Source: Pseudomonas syringae KCTC 12500 (GTDB lineage: Bacteria; Pseudomonadota; Gammaproteobacteria; Pseudomonadales; Pseudomonadaceae). From it: a stretch of DNA of 64,000 nucleotides. The position numbers and the translations under genes are program-made. Location of the stretch: the NCBI RefSeq assembly GCF_000507185.2, contig NZ_AYTM02000002.1, forward strand, positions 2,960,001 to 3,024,000, written 5' to 3'. The notes beneath the pieces are model-generated. The model saw only the letters and a program-made list of their open reading frames with translations, was not told where the DNA came from and made no database searches. This document shows positions 37,280 through 46,883 of this stretch, piece by piece. Positions within the stretch are counted from its first letter, which is position 1, and every line of letters begins with the position of its first letter.

Positions 37280-38659
37280 TTACAAAATCCGCACGCGCAG
37301 CGACTTGCCCTTGATCTTGCCATTGTTCAAACGTTCCAGGGCCTGTTTGGCCATGCTGCGCTCGACGGCAACGTAGGCCTGGAAGTCGAAAATCGCGATC
37401 TTGCCGACCTGAGTGCCGGGAATGCCTGCCTCGCCGGTCAATGCGCCGAGGATGTCGCCTGGACGCAGCTTGTCCTTGCGGCCCGAGCCGATGCACAGCG
37501 TGGTCATGGCGGGCAGCAGTTTGCCGCCTTCCTTGATGCTCAGTCTGTCGTATTGCTGCCAGTTCAACGGCGCTTTCTGCAACTCTTCGATGGCACGGGC
37601 GCGCTGGCTTTCCGACGGGGCCACCAGGCTGACCGCGATGCCTTTCTCGCCTGCACGACCGGTACGGCCGACACGGTGGATGTGGATTTCCGAATCACGC
37701 GCCAGCTCGACGTTGATCACCATGTCCAGCGCGTCGATATCCAGACCGCGCGCGGCCACATCAGTGGCGACCAGTACCGAAGTGCTCCGGTTGGCGAACA
37801 TCGCCAGCACTTGATCACGGTCACGCTGTTCCAGATCGCCATGCAGGCCGACGGCAGACATGCCCTTGGCGGTCAGGTGATCGACCACTTCCTGCACCTG
37901 CTGCTTGGTGAAACAGAACGCCACACAGGACGTCGGCCGGAAATGGCCGAGTACCTTGACCACGGCTTCCAGGCGCTGCTCCGGGGAGATCTCGTAGAAA
38001 ATCTGCTCGATCTGGCTGTCGGCGTGCAGTGCCTCGACTTTTACGGTCTGTGGATCACGCATGAATTTCGAGGACAACTGCTTGATGCCGACCGGATAGG
38101 TCGCGGAGAACAGCAGGGTCTGGCGGCGCTGCGGGGTCTGCTCGATGATGTCGGCGATGGCGTCGTAGAAACCCATGTCCAGCATGCGGTCGGCTTCATC
38201 GAGAATCAGCGTGTTCAGGCCGTCCAGGACCAGCGAGCCCTTGCGCAAGTGCTGCTGTATGCGACCCGGAGTACCGACGATGATGTGCGCGCCATGCTCC
38301 AGCGAGCCGATCTGCGGGCCGAACGAAACGCCGCCACACAGGGTCAGGACCTTGATGTTGTCCTCGGAGCGCGCCAGGCGGCGGATTTCCTTGGCCACCT
38401 GATCCGCCAGTTCGCGAGTCGGGCACATGACCAGTGCCTGGCAACCGAAGAAACGCGGGTTGATCGGGTTGAGCAGGCCGATGCCGAACGCAGCGGTCTT
38501 GCCGCTGCCGGTCTTGGCTTGCGCGATCAGGTCCATGCCCTTGAGGATCACCGGCAGGCTCTGCGCCTGAATCGGTGTCATTTCGGCATAACCAAGCGAC
38601 TCCAGGTTAGCCAGCATGGCAGCGGACAGAGGCAGAGAATTGAAAGCGGTGTTAGTCAC
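37280..38659 (-). CDS. dbpA: DEAD-box ATP-dependent RNA helicase DbpA
   Basis: 459 residues (E. coli 457). It acts in maturation of the 50S subunit, stimulated by 23S rRNA hairpin 92. All helicase motifs are present: Q motif MTPIQAQSLP, AKTGSGKT, PTRELADQ, GTPGR, DEAD in LILDEADRM, SAT, ATDVAARGLDI and HRVGRTGRAG. The C-terminal 75 residues (KLRPGDILGALTGEAGIPG) are the DbpA RNA-recognition domain. The frame opens at 38701, but the GTG at 38659 with AGG 9 bases upstream gives the family start TNTAFNSLPL. Confidence 0.96.
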   Translation of the reverse strand: MTNTAFNSLPLSAAMLANLESLGYAEMTPIQAQSLPVILKGMDLIAQAKTGSGKTAAFGIGLLNPINPRFFGCQALVMCPTRELADQVAKEIRRLARSEDNIKVLTLCGGVSFGPQIGSLEHGAHIIVGTPGRIQQHLRKGSLVLDGLNTLILDEADRMLDMGFYDAIADIIEQTPQRRQTLLFSATYPVGIKQLSSKFMRDPQTVKVEALHADSQIEQIFYEISPEQRLEAVVKVLGHFRPTSCVAFCFTKQQVQEVVDHLTAKGMSAVGLHGDLEQRDRDQVLAMFANRSTSVLVATDVAARGLDIDALDMVINVELARDSEIHIHRVGRTGRAGEKGIAVSLVAPSESQRARAIEELQKAPLNWQQYDRLSIKEGGKLLPAMTTLCIGSGRKDKLRPGDILGALTGEAGIPGTQVGKIAIFDFQAYVAVERSMAKQALERLNNGKIKGKSLRVRIL

Positions 38660-38734
38660 GACGGTGAACCTGCAAAACAAAAATGTCGCGTAGTGTATCA
38701 CCCGCCAGTCAGACCTGGCACCGCGATAAAGGGC

Positions 38735-38838
38735 GTGGGAACGAGCTTGCTCGCGAAGGGGCCCTTACAGTCCCAGAAGATGGGGCGTCTGGACCATGGT
38801 CTTCGTGAGCAATGCGGATCGCCGCCCCGGTCACTCCC
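38735..38838. repeat. Degenerate REP pair in the dbpA/aceF gap
   Basis: GTGGGAACGAGCTTGCTCGC at 38735-38754 and, inverted, GTCTTCGTGAGCAATGCGG ending in CACTCCCAC at 38838 form an imperfect pair of the GTGGGA-CGAGCTTGCTCGCGA REP type. Apart from this and the terminator hairpins at 38884-38970, the 318-bp gap shows nothing. Confidence 0.7.
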
Positions 38839-38883
38839 ACAGGATCCAGCAATGAGCGCGGAGCATGGGCGCGATAGCCAGAC

Positions 38884-38970
38884 AAAAAAATCCCCGCTGG
38901 AGGGCGGGGTTGAGGTTCGAGCGTGGCAGCTCGCAAAGGTGTACAGCAAGGCCCGTCCGGGGACGGGCCT
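38884..38970 (-). terminator. Tandem hairpins terminating aceEF
   Basis: Just after the aceF stop (minus strand) is a 9-bp stem AGGCCCGTC (38949-38957)/GACGGGCCT (38962-38970). Forty bases later is a second stem CCCCGC (38892-38897)/GCGGGG (38904-38909) followed on the minus strand by T7 (38890-38884). The second has the full intrinsic terminator form. Confidence 0.85.
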
Positions 38971-38977
38971 GCAGGGC

Positions 38978-40624
38978 TTACAGCAGGATTGTGCGGATAT
39001 CCGCCAGCAATTCGCTCAAGCGCTTGGTGAAGCGGGCAGCAGCTGCGCCGTTGATCACGCGGTGATCGTAGGACAGCGACAGCGGCAGCATCAGTTTCGG
39101 CTGGAAGGCTTTACCGTCCCAGACGGGCTGGATGGTTGCCTTGGACACACCGAGGATCGCCACTTCCGGCGCGTTGACGATCGGCGTGAAGCCGGTGCCG
39201 CCAATGTGGCCGAGGCTGGAGATGGTGAAGCACGCGCCCTGCATGTCGTTCGCAGTCAGTTTCTTGTTGCGCGCCTTTTCGGCCAGTGCGGCGGCTTCGG
39301 CGGCCAGTTGCAACAGGCTCTTCTGGTCGACGTCGCGGATGACCGGGACCAGCAGGCCGTCCGGGGTGTCCACGGCAAAGCCGATGTGCACGTACTTCTT
39401 GCGAATCACTGCCTTGCCGCTAGGTGCCAGCGACGCGTTGAAGTCCGGCAGCTCCTTGAGCAGGTGGGCGCAGGATTTGAGCAGCAGCGGCAGAACGGTC
39501 AGCTTGACGCCAGCCTTCTCGGCAGCGCCTTTCTGCGCGACACGGAAAGCTTCCAGGTCGGTAATGTCGGCCTGGTCGAATTGCGTGACGTGAGGAATGT
39601 TCAGCCAGCTGCGGTGCAGACCGGAAGCGCCGAGTTGCATCAGGCGCGTCATCGGTACTTCTTCGATCTCGCCGAAACGGCTGAAATCGACTTCCGGAAT
39701 CGGCGGGATGCCCGAGCCGCCGCTTGCGCCGCCTGCTGGAGCTTCCTTGGCCTTCTGCATCATGGTTTTGACGTAAGCCTGAACGTCTTCTTTCAGCACG
39801 CGGCCGTGCGGGCCGGTGGCGCTGACTGCGCTCAGCTCGACGCCGAATTCGCGAGCCAACTGACGAACGGCCGGGCCTGCATGAACCTTGGCACCGTCTT
39901 TTGCCGGAGCCGCTGAAGCGGCCGGCGCAGGTGCTGCCTCTGCCTTGGGAGCAGGAGCTGCGGCCTCAGCCTTGGCCGGGGCAGCAGCGGGTGCGCTGGC
40001 GGCAGGGGCCGGAGCTGCGGCAGGCGCGGCGCCTTCGACTTTCAGTTTCAGGATCAGGTCGCCGGTACCGACTTCCTGGTCCAGCTTGACTTCGATGCTC
40101 TCGACAACGCCTGCTGCCGGAGACGGGATCTCCATGCTGGCCTTGTCGGATTCCAGGGTGATCAGCGACTGATCGGCCTGGATGCTGTCACCAACCTTGA
40201 CCATCAGTTCGATGATCTTGGCCTTGCCCGACGAGCCGATGTCCGGCACGTGGATGTCCTGAACGCTGGCGCTGGCTGCCGGAGCAGGCTCTGCGGCGGC
40301 CGCAGGTGCAGGTGCCGCTTCAGCCGGCTTTTCGGCAGCAGCAGGGGCTGCGGCAGGTTCGGCAGCAGGCGCCGGGGCCGCAGCCGCTTCGCCTTCCACT
40401 TCCAGTTCGAACAGCTCGTCGCCTTCTTTCAGGCGGTCGCCCAGCTTGACCTTCATGGTCTTGATGACGCCAGCCTTGGGCGCAGGGATTTCCATGCTCG
40501 CCTTGTCCGACTCAAGCGTCAGAACGCTCTGGTCGGCTTCGATGCGATCACCGACCTTGACCATCAATTCAATGACTTCGCCTTCACCGTTGCCGATGTC
40601 GGGTACACGAATTAACTCACTCAC
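38978..40624 (-). CDS. aceF: Pyruvate dehydrogenase E2, dihydrolipoamide acetyltransferase
   Basis: 548 residues. It forms the core of the pyruvate dehydrogenase complex and transfers acetyl groups to CoA. There are two lipoyl domains (about 1-75 and 118-190), each with ESDKASMEIP holding the lipoylated Lys, joined by long Ala/Pro linkers. The peripheral subunit-binding domain is at about 245-285 (AVRQLAREFGVELSAV), and the catalytic domain ends with SYDHRVINGAAAARF. The usual catalytic Asp is Asn here, as in Azotobacter and pseudomonads. The frame opens at 40657, but the GTG at 40624 with AAGGAG 7 bases upstream gives the family start SELIRVPDIG. It lies 142 bp downstream of aceE. Confidence 0.97.
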   Translation of the reverse strand: MSELIRVPDIGNGEGEVIELMVKVGDRIEADQSVLTLESDKASMEIPAPKAGVIKTMKVKLGDRLKEGDELFELEVEGEAAAAPAPAAEPAAAPAAAEKPAEAAPAPAAAAEPAPAASASVQDIHVPDIGSSGKAKIIELMVKVGDSIQADQSLITLESDKASMEIPSPAAGVVESIEVKLDQEVGTGDLILKLKVEGAAPAAAPAPAASAPAAAPAKAEAAAPAPKAEAAPAPAASAAPAKDGAKVHAGPAVRQLAREFGVELSAVSATGPHGRVLKEDVQAYVKTMMQKAKEAPAGGASGGSGIPPIPEVDFSRFGEIEEVPMTRLMQLGASGLHRSWLNIPHVTQFDQADITDLEAFRVAQKGAAEKAGVKLTVLPLLLKSCAHLLKELPDFNASLAPSGKAVIRKKYVHIGFAVDTPDGLLVPVIRDVDQKSLLQLAAEAAALAEKARNKKLTANDMQGACFTISSLGHIGGTGFTPIVNAPEVAILGVSKATIQPVWDGKAFQPKLMLPLSLSYDHRVINGAAAARFTKRLSELLADIRTILL

Positions 40625-40766
40625 TATGTCTCTCCTTAGGAGAACCTGTTCACTCACGAATACGCTGGTTCAGTTACAACGAAACAGCGTTGGATGCTCA
40701 TTTACGTCGAGTAAATTCCGCATCCTCGGCTGTTTACGCTCTGATCAGCGCTCTTGAAGCAGACTC

Positions 40767-43412
40767 TTAGCAGTCCAGTGGATTGCGTTTTTCAGGATCG
40801 ATGCCGAACTTGGCGATGGCTTCAGCCACGACTTTAGGTTCGATATCGCCACGATCAGCCAAGGCTTCCAGGGCTGCCAGCACCACGAAGTGACGATCGA
40901 CTTCAAAGAAGTGACGCAGCTTCTTGCGGCTGTCGCTACGGCCGAAACCGTCGGTGCCCAGGACTTTGTATTCCTTGGTTGGAACCCACTGACGAATCTG
41001 ATCAGCGAACAGCTTCATGTAATCCGTGGATGCGATGACCGGACCTTTGCGACCGTTCAGGCATTCCTCGACATAGCTCAGCTGCGGCTTCTGGCCAGGG
41101 TGCAGGCGGTTGTTGCGCTCTGCAGCCAGACCGTCGCGACGCAGCTCGTTGAAGCTGGTGACGCTCCACACGTCGGCACCGATGTTGAACTCGTCACGGA
41201 GAATCTTCGCCGCTTCGCGAACTTCACGCAGGATGGTGCCCGAGCCCAGCAACTGGACGTGGTGCGCCGCTTCCTTGGTGTCTTCTTCGAGCAGGTACAT
41301 GCCCTTGACGATGCCTTCTTCCACACCGGCCGGCATGGCTGGCTGGGCGTAGGACTCGTTCATCACGGTCAGGTAGTAGAAAACGTCCTGCTGCTCTTCG
41401 AACATCCGGCGCATGCCGTCCTGGATGATCACTGCCAGTTCGTAACCGTAAGTCGGGTCGAAGGTGCGGCAGTTCGGGATGGTCGATGCCAGGATGTGGC
41501 TGTGACCGTCTTCGTGCTGCAGGCCTTCACCGTTCAGCGTGGTACGGCCGGCGGTGCCGCCAACCAGGAAGCCACGGGTGCGGCTGTCGCCAGCGGCCCA
41601 GGCCAGGTCGCCGATACGCTGGAAACCGAACATCGAGTAGAAGATGTAGAACGGAATCATCGGCTGGTTGTGGCTGGAATACGAAGTGCCGGCAGCGATG
41701 AAGGAGGACATGGCGCCCGCTTCGTTGATGCCTTCTTCGAGGATCTGGCCTTTCTTGTCTTCGCGATAGAACATCACTTGTTCTTTATCGACTGGCTCGT
41801 AGAGCTGGCCGACCGACGAGTAGATGCCCAACTGGCGGAACATGCCTTCCATACCGAAGGTACGCGCTTCGTCCGGGATGATCGGCACGATGCGCTGGCC
41901 GATTTCCTTGTCCTTGACCAGTTGCGTCAGGATGCGCACGAAGGCCATGGTGGTGGAGATTTCGCGATCGCCCGAGCCATCCAGGATGGCCTTGAGGGTT
42001 TCGAGTGGCGGGGTCGGCAGGCTGAAGCTCTGCGCACGACGCTGCGGTACGAAACCACCCAGCGCAGCACGACGCTCGCTCAGGTAACGGGCTTCGGCGC
42101 TGCCTTCTTCCGGCTTGTAGAACGGCAGGGCTTCGAGTTCGGAGTCCTTGACCGGGATGTCGAAACGGTCACGGAAGTGACGCAGGCTGTCGACATCGAC
42201 CTTTTTGGTGTTGTGCGCAGTGTTTTTCGCTTCGCCGGCGCCGGTGCCATAACCCTTGATGGTCTTGGCCAGAACCACGGTCGGTTGACCCTTGTGGTTG
42301 ACGGCTTCGTGATAGGCCGCATAGACCTTGTACGGGTCGTGGCCGCCACGGTTGAGTTTCCAGATCTCGTCGTCGGACAGATCGGCAACCATGGCCTTGA
42401 GTTCAGGCGAGTTGAAGAAGTGCTCGCGGACGAACGCGCCGTCCTTGGCCTTGTAGTTCTGGTATTCGCCGTCGATGACTTCGTCCATACGACGTTGCAG
42501 GATACCGTCGACGTCCTTGGCCAGCAGTGGGTCCCAGAAACGGCCCCAGATGACTTTGGTGACGTTCCATTGGGCGCCACGGAACACGCCTTCGAGTTCC
42601 TGGATGATCTTGGCGTTGCCGCGAACCGGACCGTCGAGGCGCTGCAGGTTGCAGTTGACGACGAAGATCAGGTTGTCGAGCTTCTCGCGACCGGCCAGGG
42701 CAATGGCGCCCAGGGATTCCGGCTCGTCGGTCTCGCCGTCACCCAGGAAGCACCAGACTTTCTGCTTGCCTTCCGGGATGTAACCGCGGTGCTCCAGGTA
42801 CTTCATGAAGCGCGCCTGGTAGATCGCCTGGATCGGGCCAAGGCCCATCGATACGGTCGGGAACTGCCAGAAATCTTTCATCAGCCACGGGTGTGGGTAA
42901 GACGACAGGCCATTGCCGTCGACTTCCTGACGGAAGTTGGTCATTTGCTCTTCGGTGATGCGGCCTTCCATGAATGCACGGGCGTAAACGCCTGGCGATG
43001 CATGACCCTGGAAGTAGATCAGGTCGCCGCCGTGTTCGTCGGTCGGGGCCTGGAAGAAATAGTTGAAGCCGATGTCGTACAGCGTGGCGCTGGAGGCGAA
43101 GCTGGATATGTGGCCGCCCAGATCCGGGTCGCCGATGTTGGTTTTGACAACCATGGCCAATGCGTTCCAGCGCACCAGCGAGCGAATGCGGCGTTCCATG
43201 AACAGGTCGCCAGGCATGCGTGCTTCGTGGGTGACAGGAATGGTGTTGCGATATGGCGTGGTGATGGCGTACGGCAGCTGCGAACCACTACGGGTGGCCA
43301 GCTCGCCCAAACGGGTCATCAGGTAGTGAGCGCGGTCTTCGCCTTCTTTGTCGAGAACCGATTCCAGGGCGTCCAGCCATTCCTGGGTTTCGACGGGATC
43401 GAGGTCTTGCAT
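40767..43412 (-). CDS. aceE: Pyruvate dehydrogenase E1 component (homodimeric)
   Basis: 881 residues (P. aeruginosa 882). It decarboxylates pyruvate with thiamine diphosphate and acetylates the E2 lipoyl groups. The thiamine motif is FLGDGETDEPES near residue 228, running to IFVVNCNLQRLDG. Other recognisable blocks are HASPGVYARAF near 145, DEARTFGMEGMFRQLG and EGLQHEDGHSHIL. The frame opens at 43604, but the ATG at 43412 (MQDLDPVETQEW) has GGAG 6 bases upstream. It is followed by aceF. Two FadR-type palindromes in its upstream region suggest repression by a GntR-family protein. Confidence 0.97.
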   Translation of the reverse strand: MQDLDPVETQEWLDALESVLDKEGEDRAHYLMTRLGELATRSGSQLPYAITTPYRNTIPVTHEARMPGDLFMERRIRSLVRWNALAMVVKTNIGDPDLGGHISSFASSATLYDIGFNYFFQAPTDEHGGDLIYFQGHASPGVYARAFMEGRITEEQMTNFRQEVDGNGLSSYPHPWLMKDFWQFPTVSMGLGPIQAIYQARFMKYLEHRGYIPEGKQKVWCFLGDGETDEPESLGAIALAGREKLDNLIFVVNCNLQRLDGPVRGNAKIIQELEGVFRGAQWNVTKVIWGRFWDPLLAKDVDGILQRRMDEVIDGEYQNYKAKDGAFVREHFFNSPELKAMVADLSDDEIWKLNRGGHDPYKVYAAYHEAVNHKGQPTVVLAKTIKGYGTGAGEAKNTAHNTKKVDVDSLRHFRDRFDIPVKDSELEALPFYKPEEGSAEARYLSERRAALGGFVPQRRAQSFSLPTPPLETLKAILDGSGDREISTTMAFVRILTQLVKDKEIGQRIVPIIPDEARTFGMEGMFRQLGIYSSVGQLYEPVDKEQVMFYREDKKGQILEEGINEAGAMSSFIAAGTSYSSHNQPMIPFYIFYSMFGFQRIGDLAWAAGDSRTRGFLVGGTAGRTTLNGEGLQHEDGHSHILASTIPNCRTFDPTYGYELAVIIQDGMRRMFEEQQDVFYYLTVMNESYAQPAMPAGVEEGIVKGMYLLEEDTKEAAHHVQLLGSGTILREVREAAKILRDEFNIGADVWSVTSFNELRRDGLAAERNNRLHPGQKPQLSYVEECLNGRKGPVIASTDYMKLFADQIRQWVPTKEYKVLGTDGFGRSDSRKKLRHFFEVDRHFVVLAALEALADRGDIEPKVVAEAIAKFGIDPEKRNPLDC

Positions 43413-43523
43413 GGCTTGCTCCAGGGCGGAAAGGCTTCCAGAATCGGTTGCCTGAGTTTGCGACTGGCCTTGTGGGCAGACGACATAAATTCTTGGATTT
43501 CCGGAGGGTGGGATCCGGCGGCG

Positions 43524-43590
43524 TGTAGTTTTACTACAAATCGACGACGATTTCAGCCCTCCGAGTATCGGACCCAGTAGTAAAACTACA
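43524..43590. promoter_or_regulatory. Two FadR-type palindromes in the aceE/glnE divergent region
   Basis: TGTAGT-TTT-ACTACA (43524-43538) and GTAGT-AAA-ACTAC (43577-43589) each fit TNGTNNNACNA (43526-43536 and 43578-43588). Their centres are 52 bp apart, close to five helical turns. As a whole, TGTAGTTTTACTAC and GTAGTAAAACTACA are exact reverse complements. They lie 112-178 bp upstream of aceE in the 384-bp gap, which otherwise holds AT-rich sequence and the glnE Shine-Dalgarno (AAGGA). Confidence 0.65.
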
Positions 43591-43796
43591 GAGAAGCGAC
43601 TCAATCGCTCCTGTTGTCGTGTAGCTTAAAACGTTACTGTTGATCGCTATTGAATATCTTGCAGGTAAAAAGCGGATTTTTATGCTTCTAATTTGATTTT
43701 TCCAGCAATTTATAACCTTTGTTCGACAAGCGGTGCTGGCAGACGCGTCTCGCCGTAACGACGGACGGGCGTCTGCACGCCGATCAAGGATAGACC

Positions 43797-46754
43797 ATGA
43801 GCCTACCTTTACTGGCCGAATTTCCGGCCATTCTACTGCCATCGATCAGCCGCGCCCGCCAGATGTTTCAGGCTGCGCTGACTGCCCTGTCCGAGGACGC
43901 GCTGGCTTCTTTCAACGCTTGGCCCGAGGCGCGACAGGCAGCCTTCGACCGGGTCTGCGCCGCCAGTGATTTTGTAACCGAACAAGTCTGCCGTGATCCG
44001 CAGATGCTTCTGCAGCTGGCCGATTCGGGCGAGCTGGAGCGTAGCTTCTCTGCCGGCCAATTGCGCGGTCAGCTTGCCGACGCGCTGTCGAGCGCCGCCA
44101 GCGAGGATGAACTGGGGCGTAATCTACGTCGACAGCGCGCACGCCAGCAAGTACGGATTATCTGGCGCGACCTGACCCGTCAGGCGAACCTCATCGAAAC
44201 CTGCCGTGACCTGTCGGACATGGCCGATGCGTCGATCGATCTGGCTTACCAATGGTTGTACCCCCGGCATTGCCAGCAGTTCGGCACCCCGACCGGTCGT
44301 CATTCCGGAAAGCCGCAGCACATGGTCATTCTGGGCATGGGCAAGCTTGGCGCGGTCGAACTGAACCTGTCCTCGGACATTGACCTGATCTTCGGCTACC
44401 CGGAGGGCGGCGAAACCGTCGGCACCAAGCGTGCGCTGGACAATCAGGAATTTTTCATTCGCCTGGGCCAGCGGCTGATCAAGGCGCTCGACCCGGTGAC
44501 CGTCGACGGTTTCGTGTTCCGGGTCGACATGCGCCTGCGCCCTTACGGTTCTTCCGGGGCACTGGTGCTCAGCTTCAATGCGTTGGAGCAGTATTACCAG
44601 GACCAAGGCCGGGACTGGGAACGTTACGCGATGATCAAGGCGCGCGTGGTCGGGGGCGATCAGGCGGCCGGTGCCGAATTGCTGGCGATGCTGCGTCCGT
44701 TCGTGTATCGCCGCTATCTGGACTTCTCGGCCATCGAAGCGCTGCGCACCATGAAGCAGCTCATTCAGCAGGAAGTGAAGCGCAAGGGCATGGCGGAAAA
44801 CATCAAGCTGGGTGCCGGCGGCATTCGCGAGGTGGAGTTCATCGCCCAGGCCTTTCAACTGATTCATGGCGGCCGCGACCTGAGTCTGCAGCAGCGGCCG
44901 CTGTTCAAAGTGCTGAAAACCCTCGAGGGGCAGGGTTATCTGCCCTCGGCCGTGACCGAAGAGCTGCGTGAGGGCTACGAGTTTCTGCGTTATACCGAGC
45001 ACGCCATTCAGGCGATCGCCGACCGTCAGACGCAGATGCTCCCGGACAACGAACAGGATCAGGCGCGCGTTGCCCTGATCATGGGCTTCGCTGACTGGGC
45101 TGCCTTTCACGAAAGGCTGATGTACTGGCGTGGCCGTGTGGCCTGGCACTTCCGTCAGGTCATTGCTGACCCCGATGCTGATCCGGACGACGAGCAAGAT
45201 GAAGATGACGAAGTGGTGGTGGGAGGCGAATGGCTGCCGTTGTGGGAAGAGTCCCAAGACGAAGAAGCCGCAGGTCGCCAACTGTTGCAGGCCGGTTTCG
45301 TCGATGCCGAGAGGGCGCTGAAACATCTGGCCAACCTGCGCAGCAGTCCCAACCTGCGTTCGATGCAGCGTCTGAGCCGTGAGCGGCTGGACGCATTCAT
45401 CCCCCGTCTGCTGGCTCAGGCGGTGGAACATGAGAAGCCCGACCTGGTATTGGAGCGCGTGCTGCCCTTGGTAGAGGCCGTCGCGCGGCGCTCGGCGTAC
45501 CTGGTGCTGCTCACGGAAAACCCCGACGCGCTGCGACAGCTGCTGACCCTGTGTGCCGCCAGCCCGTGGATTGCTGAACAGATCGCGCGTTTCCCGTTGC
45601 TGCTCGATGAGTTGCTTAACGAGGGGCGCCTGTTCAATCCGCCGCTGGCCCCGGAACTGGCGGCCGAGCTGCGCGAGCGGCTGATTCGTATCCCCGAGGA
45701 CGATCTCGAGCAACAGATGGAGGCCCTGCGGCATTTCAAGCTGGCGCACAGCCTGCGCGTCGCGGCGTCCGAGATATCCGGCAGCCTGCCGTTGATGAAA
45801 GTCAGTGATTACCTGACCTGGCTGGCCGAGGCGATTCTCGATCAGGTGCTCGCGCTGGCCTGGCGCTACAGCGTGGCCCGCCACGGTACGCCTTTGCGTC
45901 CGGACGGCACGTTGTGCGATCCGGGCTTCGTGATCGTCGGCTACGGCAAGGTCGGCGGTATCGAGCTGGGGCACGGCTCCGATCTGGATCTGGTGTTCAT
46001 TCATGATGGCGATCTGGAGGCCGAGACCGACGGTGCCAAACCGATCGACACTGCGCAGTTCTTCACCCGGCTGGGGCAGCGGGTGATCCATTTGCTGACC
46101 ACGCAAACCAACTCCGGTCAGCTGTATGACGTCGACATGCGCCTGCGGCCTTCGGGGGCGTCTGGCCTTTTGGTCAGCTCTCTGGGCGCTTTCGCCCGTT
46201 ATCAGGCCAATGAAGCCTGGACCTGGGAGCATCAGGCACTGGTCCGTGCGCGGGTCATGACCGGCAGTCGGGATGTCGGCGAGCAATTCGAGAAGGTCCG
46301 TGCCGATGTGCTGGGGCGCGAACGCGATCTGGACAAGCTGCGCGCCGAAGTCAGCGAAATGCGCGCCAAGATGCGTGACAACCTCGGGACCCGCGCGACA
46401 GCGGCCGGCAGGGCGGCCAATGCCTTCGAGGCGGCGGTGCCATTCGACCTCAAGCAGGACGCCGGAGGTATCGTCGATATCGAATTTATGGTGCAATACG
46501 CCGCCTTGGCGTGGTCCAGAGAGCATCCCGCGCTGCTGCAATACACCGACAACATCCGGATTCTCGAAGGGCTGGAAGAGGCCGGGCTGCTGCCGGATAC
46601 GGATGCCGGCCTGCTGCGCGAAGCCTATAAGGCGTATCGCTCGGCGGCACATCGCCAGGCCTTGCAGAAGCAGGCGGGCGTGGTCAGCGGCGATCAGTTT
46701 CATGCCCAGCGGCGTGAGGTGATGCGGATCTGGACGCAGATGGGGTTGAGCTGA
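43797..46754 (+). CDS. glnE: Bifunctional glutamine synthetase adenylyltransferase/deadenylase
   Basis: 985 residues. GlnE adds or removes AMP on glutamine synthetase in response to PII proteins and glutamine. It contains two nucleotidyltransferase domains. The N-terminal (deadenylase) half has GMGKLGAVELNLSSDIDLIF near residue 180 and FRVDMRLRPYGSSG near 240. The C-terminal (adenylylase) half has GYGKVGGIELGHGSDLDLVF near 718 and YDVDMRLRPSGASG near 775. Both G-x-D-x-D metal motifs are intact. An acidic insert (DPDADPDDEQDEDDE near 460) separates the halves. The ATG has AAGGA 6 bases upstream. It is divergent from aceE and 129 bp before waaF. Confidence 0.97.
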   Translation: MSLPLLAEFPAILLPSISRARQMFQAALTALSEDALASFNAWPEARQAAFDRVCAASDFVTEQVCRDPQMLLQLADSGELERSFSAGQLRGQLADALSSAASEDELGRNLRRQRARQQVRIIWRDLTRQANLIETCRDLSDMADASIDLAYQWLYPRHCQQFGTPTGRHSGKPQHMVILGMGKLGAVELNLSSDIDLIFGYPEGGETVGTKRALDNQEFFIRLGQRLIKALDPVTVDGFVFRVDMRLRPYGSSGALVLSFNALEQYYQDQGRDWERYAMIKARVVGGDQAAGAELLAMLRPFVYRRYLDFSAIEALRTMKQLIQQEVKRKGMAENIKLGAGGIREVEFIAQAFQLIHGGRDLSLQQRPLFKVLKTLEGQGYLPSAVTEELREGYEFLRYTEHAIQAIADRQTQMLPDNEQDQARVALIMGFADWAAFHERLMYWRGRVAWHFRQVIADPDADPDDEQDEDDEVVVGGEWLPLWEESQDEEAAGRQLLQAGFVDAERALKHLANLRSSPNLRSMQRLSRERLDAFIPRLLAQAVEHEKPDLVLERVLPLVEAVARRSAYLVLLTENPDALRQLLTLCAASPWIAEQIARFPLLLDELLNEGRLFNPPLAPELAAELRERLIRIPEDDLEQQMEALRHFKLAHSLRVAASEISGSLPLMKVSDYLTWLAEAILDQVLALAWRYSVARHGTPLRPDGTLCDPGFVIVGYGKVGGIELGHGSDLDLVFIHDGDLEAETDGAKPIDTAQFFTRLGQRVIHLLTTQTNSGQLYDVDMRLRPSGASGLLVSSLGAFARYQANEAWTWEHQALVRARVMTGSRDVGEQFEKVRADVLGRERDLDKLRAEVSEMRAKMRDNLGTRATAAGRAANAFEAAVPFDLKQDAGGIVDIEFMVQYAALAWSREHPALLQYTDNIRILEGLEEAGLLPDTDAGLLREAYKAYRSAAHRQALQKQAGVVSGDQFHAQRREVMRIWTQMGLS

Positions 46755-46883
46755 GCCTCACGGCAACGGCACATTCCGCTGCAACACTCTATAAAGCTAT
46801 GACAGGGAGGCGACAGGTTGTGTGGGAACGTCACGCAGTCTGATCGGCCTCCCTGATCGTTTCTGGTCGTTTTTGGATAGAAC

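Noticed and set aside
40890..46703. Very long open frames opposite aceE (40890-43580) and glnE (44124-46703)
   Set aside because: Both mirror confirmed genes in GC-rich DNA, lack family motifs and have no supporting ribosome binding sites.
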